From an uncultured Erysipelotrichaceae bacterium (GTDB lineage Bacteria; Bacillota_I; Bacilli_A; Erysipelotrichales; Erysipelotrichaceae), in the NCBI GenBank assembly GCA_944325295.1, contig CALUZL010000055.1, positions 1-10,639 on the forward strand: a DNA stretch of 10,639 nucleotides. Reading direction: 5' to 3'. The notes under the pieces are model-generated. The model saw only the letters and a program-made list of their open reading frames with translations. It had not been told where the DNA came from and searched no databases. Below are positions 1 through 5,937 of this stretch, in pieces; the stretch's first letter is position 1, and every line of letters begins with the position of its first letter. Both the position numbers and the translations under genes were made by a program.

Positions 1-2
1 GG

Positions 3-98
3 GCTGATGTCGTGGCCAAAAAGAAAGAAAAGCGCAAAGAATACGCTAAGCTCGCTTTGGCAAATATCGAAAAGTATAAGGAAGAGATCGATGCGTGA
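3..98 (+). CDS. trmFO: C-terminal end of a probable TrmFO (tRNA m5U54 methyltransferase), 5' truncated
   Basis: An open frame enters from the left edge and ends at TGA 96-98, giving 31 residues from ADVVAKKKEKRKEYAKLALA to KYKEEIDA. The Lys/Glu-rich helix with a YAKLAL...I pattern looks like the extreme C-terminus of folate-dependent TrmFO (formerly Gid), which methylates U54 of tRNA using methylene-THF and FAD. In Bacillota trmFO sits directly upstream of xerC, and the stop here overlaps the xerC start by 8 bases (ATGCGTGA), as expected for a coupled pair. The fragment is too short for a domain-level assignment, so the call rests on tail resemblance recalled from the family plus gene order. 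Another Lys-rich C-terminus cannot be excluded. Confidence 0.6.
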   Translation, partial: ADVVAKKKEKRKEYAKLALANIEKYKEEIDA

Positions 99-993
99 TT
101 ATTTGGACAGTTATCTCGACCATTTAAAAGAGACAAGGAGTGGCTCTGATAATACCTATAAGGCCTACAAGCGCGACATCGAGCGTTTTTTAGACTATCT
201 TAAAAAAGAAGGCATAAGCGACCTCGATGCGATCGGTAAAGAAGATATGTACAATTATGTCGAATACTTAAGGAGCGGTCAAAATACTAAGGGTCTTATC
301 TCCGATGCGACTTTTGCAAGATCGCTTTCGGCGATCCGCTCTTTTTTTCGCTATCTCAACCAGATCGAGGTCCTCAAAGTCAATCCGGTCTCTTCACTTA
401 AAAGTGCAAAGGTGAAAAGGAAACTGCCCGATGTCTTGACTTTCGATCAGATCGAACGCTTATTTTCGGTGTTCTCTTTGGACAAACCGGCAGATCTGCG
501 TGATCGGGCGATCTTAGAGACGATTTACGCTTGCGGGCTTCGGGTCTCCGAGTGTACCGGCATCGATGTCGCTGATATCGATCTTGACGGCATGATCATC
601 AAAGTCTTGGGCAAAGGGAATAAGGAGAGAATCGTTCCTTTCTATCCGCGTCTTAGGGATCTTTTAAGAAGATATATCATCGAATATCAGACGGTGTATG
701 CCAAAAGGGAAGAAAAGGCTCTTTTTGTGTCGCTCAAAGGCAAGCGGATCACAGCGCGATCGGTTGAAAATATCCTTGATAAAGCCAGTGCCAAAGCCGG
801 TCTTGCGGTCAACGTTCATCCTCATACCCTCAGACACTCTTTTGCCACTCATCTTTTGGATAACGGCGCCGACTTAAGGGTCGTTCAAGAGCTTTTGGGT
901 CATGAAAACTTGTCGACCACTCAACTCTATACTCATTTGACGATCGACCGTTTAAAAAGTGTGGTTGCTAAGGCACACCCTCATAAAAAATGA
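91..993 (+). CDS. xerC: Tyrosine recombinase XerC
   Basis: A 300-residue site-specific tyrosine recombinase that would resolve chromosome dimers at a dif site with a partner Xer protein. The N-terminal SAM-like core-binding domain covers about residues 1-105 and the catalytic domain about 115-295. The whole catalytic set is visible: R151 (GLRVSE), K175 (GKGNKER), H245 and R248 (HTLRHSF), H271 (LGHE) and nucleophile Y280 (QLYTHL). Length and spacing match XerC/XerD. The frame stays open back to an ATG at 7, but I chose the ATG at 91. It follows an AAGGAAGAG ribosome site (78-86), gives a family-typical N-terminus, and overlaps the upstream gene by only 8 bases. XerC is preferred to XerD because of the trmFO-like tail just upstream. 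No dif-like site was recognised nearby. Confidence 0.93.
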   Translation: MRDYLDSYLDHLKETRSGSDNTYKAYKRDIERFLDYLKKEGISDLDAIGKEDMYNYVEYLRSGQNTKGLISDATFARSLSAIRSFFRYLNQIEVLKVNPVSSLKSAKVKRKLPDVLTFDQIERLFSVFSLDKPADLRDRAILETIYACGLRVSECTGIDVADIDLDGMIIKVLGKGNKERIVPFYPRLRDLLRRYIIEYQTVYAKREEKALFVSLKGKRITARSVENILDKASAKAGLAVNVHPHTLRHSFATHLLDNGADLRVVQELLGHENLSTTQLYTHLTIDRLKSVVAKAHPHKK

Positions 994-1006
994 TATAATT
1001 TAAAAG
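991..1006 (+). promoter_or_regulatory. Extended -10 promoter for the pyrophosphatase gene, predicted leaderless
   Basis: TGATATAAT at 991-999 is a perfect extended -10 (TGn plus TATAAT, hexamer 994-999). Its TGA is the stop codon of xerC. No -35 resembling TTGACA lies 16-18 bases upstream, as is common for extended -10 promoters. Taking the last T of the hexamer as -7 puts +1 at 1006, the G of the GTG start codon. No Shine-Dalgarno sequence lies between 1000 and 1005 or just before. The promoter is read directly from sequence; the leaderless transcript is inferred. Confidence 0.65.
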
Positions 1007-2628
1007 TGAAAGATATCGTCTACGTGATTGGACATAAGAATCCGGATACCGATTCGATCGCCAGTAGTCTGGCCTATGCCGAACTCAAGTGTTTGGAAGG
1101 TTATGATGCCTTGCCCTGTCGTTTGGGAACGCTCAATGAAGAGACGAAGTTTGCGACGCGCTTTTTTGGTGTGGAAGCTCCCGATCTTTTGACTGATGCC
1201 CGCTGCACTTTAAAGGATATCAGACTGGACGAGCCGGTCTTTATCGATGAGGATGCGACGTGCAACAGCGCCTACCGCAAGATCCTCAAGACCAAATCGA
1301 AGACTCTTTTCATCTGCAAAAACGGTCATTTCAAAGGTATCGTCAGTATGGGTGATCTGGCATCTTTGCGACTTTTAGGCATGAAAAGGCGAACAGAGCT
1401 CATGCGTCATACAACGCTTAAGGCGCTGACATCTGATCTCAAAGGCAAGCTCATCGTCAAAAGTGCGTTTGTGACAAGCGGCAAGATCAATCTTGTGACC
1501 AAGACCTCTTTTTTTAAGGTCGAGCCCCATATCGAAAAGACGATATGTATCGTTACGGATAATGAAGACGTACAGATCCAAACTTTAAATGCTCGTCCTG
1601 CCGTCATGATAATCGGCTATGGAGCATTGCCAAGTCTTAATGTCCAAAAGAGAGCTCTTGAGCTTTCTATCCCTGTCATCGTCAGTTCGATGGCGGCAAG
1701 TGAGATGCTCAGAATCATATACGAGTGTATACCTTTAAAAAAGATCATGACAAAAAAGGTCATAACTTATAATATAAACGACTATGTCGACGATGTTGCC
1801 TCTGCGATCGTCAATACCCGTTTTCGCTCCTATCCGGTAGTTGATGGCAAGGGAAACGTACTGGCTTCACTTTCACGTTTCCATCTGTTTAAACATCCGA
1901 AGAAGAATTTTATACTGGTCGATCATTCGAGCAAAAGTCAAAGTATCGCCAATATCGATAAGGCAGAGATCTTGGAGATAATCGATCATCATCACATCGG
2001 CGATATCCAGACCAACCGGCCGATATATTACCGCAACGAGAAGCTGGGATCGACGGCGACGATCATTTTTGGTATGTACAAGGAACGGGGCATCCTTCCC
2101 AAAAGGAGCACCGCCGGCATGATGCTCAGCGCCATAATCTCTGATACTTTATACTTCAAGTCGGAGACGACGACCCCCAAAGACAAGGAGGTCGCAATCG
2201 AGCTTGCTAAGATCGCCAAGGTCGATCTTGACACTTATGCGAAAGAACTTTTAAGCTCGTCGGTAAATTTGAAAGATGGTGATGTCAAAGAACTGATCGT
2301 CCGCGATCTTAAACATTATCATTTCGGTAAGTATGATATCGCCGTGGGTCAGACTAATTATCAGGATCTCGAAGATATCCAAAAGCGCTTGAAGGAGTTT
2401 TCAAAAGTGCTCAAGGATATGCAAGAGAGTAAGGAATACGATCTGATGATCATGATGTTTACTCAGGTGTTGGCGCAGGGCACGATGTTTGTCTACTACG
2501 GTCCTTTAAGCAAGATAATGGGTGAGGTCATCGAAACGCAGTTTGATGATCACAGCGGGTATGATCGCTCGATCATGTCACGCAAACAACAGCTCATCCC
2601 GGCTATTTTAGAATCGCTTGAAGAATGA
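1006..2628 (+). CDS. ppaC: Manganese-dependent family II inorganic pyrophosphatase with CBS domains
   Basis: A 540-residue soluble CBS-PPase that hydrolyses PPi to phosphate. The DHH phosphoesterase domain is split by a regulatory insert. Metal ligands are GHKNPDTDS (H10, D14, D16), DH306-307 and the DHH motif D327-H328-H329. The insert holds CBS1 (about 65-125), a DRTGG-like domain (about 130-235, without a literal DRTGG) and CBS2 (about 245-298). The DHHA2 part follows, with SDTLYFKSETTT (379-390) and SRKQQ (525-529). Related CBS-PPases are controlled by adenine nucleotides, and those with a DRTGG domain also by diadenosine polyphosphates. The GTG start has no Shine-Dalgarno sequence but gives the family N-terminus; the next GTG (1024) would cut into the first strand. 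The usual DHNE motif reads DHSS (306-309). It lies 12 bases after xerC but has its own extended -10. Confidence 0.93.
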   Translation: MKDIVYVIGHKNPDTDSIASSLAYAELKCLEGYDALPCRLGTLNEETKFATRFFGVEAPDLLTDARCTLKDIRLDEPVFIDEDATCNSAYRKILKTKSKTLFICKNGHFKGIVSMGDLASLRLLGMKRRTELMRHTTLKALTSDLKGKLIVKSAFVTSGKINLVTKTSFFKVEPHIEKTICIVTDNEDVQIQTLNARPAVMIIGYGALPSLNVQKRALELSIPVIVSSMAASEMLRIIYECIPLKKIMTKKVITYNINDYVDDVASAIVNTRFRSYPVVDGKGNVLASLSRFHLFKHPKKNFILVDHSSKSQSIANIDKAEILEIIDHHHIGDIQTNRPIYYRNEKLGSTATIIFGMYKERGILPKRSTAGMMLSAIISDTLYFKSETTTPKDKEVAIELAKIAKVDLDTYAKELLSSSVNLKDGDVKELIVRDLKHYHFGKYDIAVGQTNYQDLEDIQKRLKEFSKVLKDMQESKEYDLMIMMFTQVLAQGTMFVYYGPLSKIMGEVIETQFDDHSGYDRSIMSRKQQLIPAILESLEE

Positions 2629-2634
2629 CTCATT

Positions 2635-2661
2635 TGAAAGGATCTTCTCTTTTCGATCGTA
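2635..2661 (+). promoter_or_regulatory. Candidate ECF-type promoter upstream of the sigma factor gene
   Basis: TGAAAG (2635-2640), a 17-base gap and CGTA (2658-2661) resemble the B. subtilis ECF pattern TGAAAC-N16-CGTA, with one mismatch and one extra base of spacing. Transcription would start near 2668, leaving a short leader with the AGAGG ribosome site at 2691-2695. ECF genes often control themselves, so the position fits. A vegetative reading (TTGAAA 2634-2639 with TATTAA 2660-2665) needs a 20-base spacer and is weaker. This rests on one instance only. Confidence 0.35.
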
Positions 2662-2700
2662 TTAATAATGAAAGGGCAACCGCTTTTAAAAGAGGTAACC

Positions 2701-3183
2701 ATGATGCGAAGTGATGATGAAATAAACGAAACTATCGATCGATACAGCGATCTTGTCTATCGTCTGTGTATGGTAAATCTTAAAAATCAGGCGGATACGG
2801 AAGACATCTTCCAGACCGTCTTTTTAAAGTACGCTCAAAACAAGACGGTCTTTGCCTCAAAAGAGCACGAGAAGGCTTGGTTTATAAGGGTCACGATCAA
2901 CGCCTGCCGTGACTTGCTCAAAAGTTTCTTTAAACGCAAGACGGTACCGCTTGACTCTTTGCTTGAAATGGCAGCCCAAAGAAAAGATGATCACCTTGAA
3001 GTCTATGAAGCCCTGATGGCACTGCCGCAAAAAGAAAGAGAGATCATCTACCTCTATTATTATGAAGGATACAGTGCTATCGAGATCGCCGATCTTTTAA
3101 AGATAAAGGTCAACACCATCTATACACTGATGGCAAGAGCCAGGGGAAAACTTAAGAAGATACTGGAGGACGACTATGAATAA
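2701..3183 (+). CDS. ECF-like sigma-70 family RNA polymerase sigma factor
   Basis: A 160-residue two-domain sigma factor that would direct RNA polymerase to a dedicated promoter set. Sigma region 2 covers about residues 9-75 (YSDLVYRLC, TEDIFQTVFLKY, HEKAWFIRVTINACRDLL). Sigma region 4 covers about 103-153, with LPQKEREIIYLYYYEGYSAI followed by a helix-turn-helix (about 124-151). Region 3 is absent and the length is ECF-like, unlike SigI, which is larger. The frame is open from an ATG at 2668, but the ATG at 2701 is preferred because AGAGG (2691-2695) sits 5 bases ahead; the ATG at 2704 is nearly as good. The gene overlaps its putative anti-sigma gene by 8 bases, so the two are probably made in fixed ratio. 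The regulon is unknown; cell-envelope stress would be usual but is not shown. Confidence 0.9.
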   Translation: MMRSDDEINETIDRYSDLVYRLCMVNLKNQADTEDIFQTVFLKYAQNKTVFASKEHEKAWFIRVTINACRDLLKSFFKRKTVPLDSLLEMAAQRKDDHLEVYEALMALPQKEREIIYLYYYEGYSAIEIADLLKIKVNTIYTLMARARGKLKKILEDDYE

Positions 3184-3877
3184 GATCTGCCAAGCCTTTG
3201 ATTCATTTAAAGCTGATAGTGATCTCAAAGAAAAGACTAAAGAAATGATAAGAGCTAAAAGAGGCAAAAAAAGAGGCTATCGATCTTACATCGTGGCTTT
3301 TGCGGCCTGTTTTGTCTTTGTGGGATTTGGTATCTATCTTTTCTTTGATCCGACTCTTTCTTTAGCGATCGAAGTAAATCCTGCGATCGAACTTGGGATC
3401 AACCGCTTCGATATCGTCATAAGTGTCACGGCTAAAAATGATGACGGTCAAAAACTTTTGGCCGACATCGATATCCTTTTTAAAAACTGCAATGAAGCGG
3501 TAGAGATCATCGTTGATGATGATTACGTACAAAGTCTAATGAGCGCCGATGAGATCTTATCGATCGGGGTCGTCGGCGATGGGGAGCAATCCCAAAGAGT
3601 CCTTACCGATATCGAAAACGAGACGAAAGGGCATGAGCATATCGATTGTTTTCACGCCAGTGACAATGATGCAAAATGCGCTGACGATCTAGGTCTTTCT
3701 CACTCTCGCTATCGCTGGTATGAACTCTTAAAACAAATAGATCCAACCATAGATGCCGAAACGATCGCTTCGATGAAGATCAGTGAGATCGTCGATCTGT
3801 ATACAGAACTTGGCGGCGACCTTAACAAAATCGATGCCGAAAGCCATCACAGCAAAACCCATCATGGCCGCGAATGA
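3176..3877 (+). CDS. Membrane anti-sigma factor with RsgI-like extracytoplasmic domain
   Basis: A 233-residue single-pass membrane protein, probably the inhibitor of the sigma factor before it. It has a short basic cytoplasmic segment (1-35), one membrane helix (about 37-57) and an outside domain starting SLAIEVNPAIELGINRF (62-78). That stretch matches the conserved RsgI-family segment, in which the Asn-Pro bond (here N68-P69) is self-cleaved in studied members. A second element at about 171-213 (GLSHSRYRWYELL, KISEIVDLYTEL) resembles a helical repeat seen in related clostridial anti-sigma proteins. The tail is His-rich (HHSKTHHGRE). There is no HxxxCxxC zinc anti-sigma motif. The start has GGAGGA (3165-3170) five bases ahead, and the sigma stop overlaps it (ATGAATAA). 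The anti-sigma role is inferred from overlap, topology and the RsgI-like domain; the sigma-binding surface is not recognisable. Confidence 0.8.
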   Translation: MNKICQAFDSFKADSDLKEKTKEMIRAKRGKKRGYRSYIVAFAACFVFVGFGIYLFFDPTLSLAIEVNPAIELGINRFDIVISVTAKNDDGQKLLADIDILFKNCNEAVEIIVDDDYVQSLMSADEILSIGVVGDGEQSQRVLTDIENETKGHEHIDCFHASDNDAKCADDLGLSHSRYRWYELLKQIDPTIDAETIASMKISEIVDLYTELGGDLNKIDAESHHSKTHHGRE

Positions 3878-3893
3878 TTTTTGGTGATAGATA

Positions 3894-3922
3894 TTTACGT
3901 CAGTCTTTGGTTTTGCTATAAT
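3894..3922 (+). promoter_or_regulatory. Vegetative promoter of the rpsB-tsf operon
   Basis: TTTACG (3894-3899), a 17-base spacer and TATAAT (3917-3922), with TG at 3914-3915 making it also an extended -10 (TGCTATAAT). This is the strongest promoter-like sequence in the window and suits a highly expressed ribosomal operon. Counting the last T as -7 places +1 at G3929. It lies 16 bases past the stop of the anti-sigma gene, with no convincing terminator between them, so some read-through from upstream is possible. Confidence 0.8.
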
Positions 3923-3928
3923 GTTTAA

Positions 3929-4035
3929 GCGTTTAGGCGCAAATACACACACTATGGATGCGTCATTCCGTGCCTTTATGAGGTTAATGACGATTGGAAG
4001 TAGTGGCGGAGTAACGGAAAGAGAGGAAAATTAAA
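3929..4035 (+). promoter_or_regulatory. rpsB 5' leader with hairpin; candidate S2 autoregulatory site
   Basis: The predicted 107-nt leader is long for a gene with its own ribosome site. CGTCATT (3961-3967) and AATGACG (3986-3992) form a perfect 7-bp stem with an 18-nt loop. The loop can fold a small inner stem, GCCT (3972-3975) with AGGT (3981-3984). There is no U-run after it, so it is not a terminator. Two alternative pairings compete: GGCGC (3936-3940) with GCGTC (3960-3964, one G-U), and TTCCGT (3966-3971) with ACGGAA (4014-4019), the latter ending just ahead of the ribosome site GAGAGG (4021-4026). In E. coli, S2 represses rpsB-tsf through the rpsB leader; a similar role here is inference only. 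Confidence 0.45.
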
Positions 4036-5004
4036 TTGACACAGTTAGTTAGCATGCGCAAACTTCTGGAAAACGGTGTACATTTCGGACATCAGACCAG
4101 AAGATGGAACCCAAAGTGTAAACCATTCATCTACACAGCTAAAAATGGTATTTACATCATCAACTTGGAAAAGACTTTAGAGTATGTTCAAGTTGCCTAC
4201 GGCAAGATGAAAGAGATCGCTGAAAAAGGCGGTAAAGTATTATTTGTCGGTACGAAGAAACAAGCACAACAGATCATTCTTGATGAATCGCTGAGAAGTG
4301 GCAGTTTCTATGTCAACCAGAGATGGTTGGGCGGAACTCTCACGAACTTCAGAACGATCCAAAAAAGGATCAAACGCCTTTTAGAGATCGAAGAATTAGA
4401 GGCTTCAGGAACGATCAATGTATATCCTAAAAAAGAGATAGCTCAGATCCGCAAAGAGGCATCACGCCTAGAGAACTTCCTTGGCGGCATCAAAGAGATG
4501 AAAAAACTTCCGGATGCGATCGTTGTCGTCGATCCTACCGAAGAGCACAACGCCGTATTAGAAGCTCGTAAGTTGAATATCCCGGTATTTGGTCTTTGTG
4601 ATACCAATTGCGATCCGGCTTTACTCGACTATCCGATCCCGTCAAATGACGATGCGATCAAATCGATCAAACTAATGATGTCTTTATTGGCAGATGCGAT
4701 CGTTGAGACAAAGGGCGGCATCTTACAAGACGCCTATCAAGAAGGTGACGATGTCGCTGACATCACGATGGCTGACGTTATCGTCAATGTCGAAAAACAC
4801 GCTGAAGAGCAAGAAAAACGTCGTCGTCAAAGAAATGAAGAGAAACGTCAAAGGATGAACAACCAACGCCGTTTCAATTCAGAAAAACGTTTCGTTGCTA
4901 AAAAAGATGAAAATAAGGAGGAGAAAGCAGCACAGCCGGCTCCTCAAACAGAAGTTAAAGAAGAGACTAAGACAGAAGAAACAGAAGTAAAAGGAGAGGA
5001 ATAA
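4036..5004 (+). CDS. rpsB: 30S ribosomal protein uS2 with long charged C-terminal extension
   Basis: A 322-residue small-subunit ribosomal protein. The core (about 1-235) is clear: MRKLLENGVHFGHQTRRWNP (7-26), NGIYIINLEKT (37-47), FVGTKKQAQ (70-78), VNQRWLGGTLTNF (93-105) and FGLCDTNCDP (185-194). The start is TTG at 4036, preceded by GAGAGG (4021-4026) with a 9-base gap. It gives a start like the B. subtilis protein, whereas the next ATG (4054) would lose the conserved head. B. subtilis S2 is about 246 residues, so roughly 70-75 extra residues follow the core. The first part is Arg/Lys/Gln/Asn-rich (KRRRQR, KRQRMNNQRRF) and the end is Lys/Glu/Thr-rich. The tail looks disordered and its role is unknown. 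The stop overlaps the tsf start by one base (TAATG), and the tsf ribosome site lies in the tail codons. Arg codons here are often CGT, fitting high expression. Confidence 0.97.
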   Translation: MTQLVSMRKLLENGVHFGHQTRRWNPKCKPFIYTAKNGIYIINLEKTLEYVQVAYGKMKEIAEKGGKVLFVGTKKQAQQIILDESLRSGSFYVNQRWLGGTLTNFRTIQKRIKRLLEIEELEASGTINVYPKKEIAQIRKEASRLENFLGGIKEMKKLPDAIVVVDPTEEHNAVLEARKLNIPVFGLCDTNCDPALLDYPIPSNDDAIKSIKLMMSLLADAIVETKGGILQDAYQEGDDVADITMADVIVNVEKHAEEQEKRRRQRNEEKRQRMNNQRRFNSEKRFVAKKDENKEEKAAQPAPQTEVKEETKTEETEVKGEE

Positions 5005-5891
5005 TGGCAGTTACAGCTCAGCAAGTAAAAGAACTCAGAGAACGTACCGGTGCCGGTATGATGGATTGTAAGAAAGCTTTGACTGAATGTGACGGCGATA
5101 TGGAAAAAGCCATTGACTGGCTGCGTGAAAAGGGCATCGCTAAAGCTGCTAAAAAGGAATCGCGTATCGCTGCCGAGGGCCTTTCAAAAGTCATCACCAA
5201 GGGCAACAAGGCTTGTGTCGTTGAGATCAATACAGAGACTGACTTCGTATCAAAGAATGAAAGCTTCTTGCATTTGCTCGACACGACCGTAAATGCGATT
5301 ATCGACGGTGAGCCAAAGACGCTCGAAGAGGCTTTGAAGTTAGATTGCAACGGTAAGACTTTGAACGATCTCTTTATCGAGGCAGTCGCGACCATTGGTG
5401 AAAAGATCACTCTGCGCCGTTTTGAGATCTTGACTAAAGAAGATGCTGATTGCTTTGGCGTATATATGCACAATCAAGGTCAGATCAGTGTCGCCCTGAT
5501 CTTAAAGGACAGTCAGGACAGCGAGGTCGCTAAACATATGGCGATGCAGGTCGCTTCTATGGCACCAAGTTATGTTTCACGCAACGATATGCCGCAGGAT
5601 GTCGTTGAGCATGAAAGACAGATCCAGACTGAGATCGTCAAAAACGACGAGAAGCTAGCCGGTAAACCGGAAAAGGTCTTGGCCGGTATCATCGAAGGCA
5701 AGGTCTCAAAGAACTTGCAAGAGATGTGTCTTGTCGATCAGGCCTACTTCTTAGAACCTGATAAGAAATGTGGTCAATATCTGAAAGAAAACAACACTTC
5801 CGTAAGTGTGTTTGTCAGATATCTCGTCGGTGAAGGTTTGGAAAAACGTGAAGAGAACTTCGCTGAAGAAGTTGCTAAACAAATCGGTTAA
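5004..5891 (+). CDS. tsf: Translation elongation factor Ts
   Basis: A 295-residue nucleotide exchange factor that releases GDP from EF-Tu. The N-terminal UBA-like domain (about 1-55) has VKELRERTGAGMMDCKKAL (8-26) and GDMEKAIDWLREKG (31-44). The EF-Tu contact motif TDFV is at 79-82 (NTETDFVSKNESF). The dimerisation core runs to about 275 (MQVASMAPSYVSR 181-193, the KPEKVLAGIIEGK region 221-233, VFVRYLVGEG 269-278). Length is normal for the family. The ATG at 5004 shares a base with the rpsB stop and is preceded by AAGGAGAGG (4991-4999), so the two genes form a coupled unit. An intrinsic terminator begins five bases after the stop. Confidence 0.97.
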   Translation: MAVTAQQVKELRERTGAGMMDCKKALTECDGDMEKAIDWLREKGIAKAAKKESRIAAEGLSKVITKGNKACVVEINTETDFVSKNESFLHLLDTTVNAIIDGEPKTLEEALKLDCNGKTLNDLFIEAVATIGEKITLRRFEILTKEDADCFGVYMHNQGQISVALILKDSQDSEVAKHMAMQVASMAPSYVSRNDMPQDVVEHERQIQTEIVKNDEKLAGKPEKVLAGIIEGKVSKNLQEMCLVDQAYFLEPDKKCGQYLKENNTSVSVFVRYLVGEGLEKREENFAEEVAKQIG

Positions 5892-5895
5892 TGAG

Positions 5896-5926
5896 AAGGG
5901 GACGTTTTTTGTCCCCTTTATTTTTT
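5896..5926 (+). terminator. Rho-independent terminator after tsf
   Basis: An 8-bp stem, AAGGGGAC (5896-5903) with GTCCCCTT (5911-5918), closes a 7-nt loop (G plus six T). It is followed by the T-rich run TATTTTTT (5919-5926). The stem has five G-C pairs and no mismatch. The U-run ends directly at the AGGAG ribosome site of pyrH (5927-5931), so the hairpin lies within any rpsB-pyrH read-through transcript. It probably ends or attenuates the rpsB-tsf message. Confidence 0.88.
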
Positions 5927-5937
5927 AGGAGATTTTT

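Noticed and set aside
1747..1773. ATGACA (1747-1752) with TATAAT (1768-1773) inside the pyrophosphatase gene
   Set aside because: The spacer is only 15 bases, it lies deep in a well-conserved coding region, and it is about 930 bases from the next gene, so it is probably chance.
3853..3883. Possible terminator after the anti-sigma gene: ATCAT/ATGAT with CAAAA/TTTTG and a bulge
   Set aside because: The stem is A-T rich, interrupted by a 3-base bulge and partly inside the gene; too weak to call.
4001..4019. Leader segment AGTGGCGGA followed by GTAAC resembles a 16S rRNA stretch (mimicry idea)
   Set aside because: The match is short with a gap, comes from memory, and that 16S region is not one I associate with S2 binding.
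4036..4064. Perfect TTGACA at 4036-4041 on the rpsB start codon
   Set aside because: No -10-like hexamer lies 16-18 bases downstream (CAAACT at 4059-4064), and it would start inside the gene; the upstream promoter at 3894-3922 is far better.
5794..5809. Perfect hairpin ACACTT-CCGT-AAGTGT inside tsf
   Set aside because: No U-run follows and it is in conserved coding sequence; short inverted repeats of this size are expected by chance.
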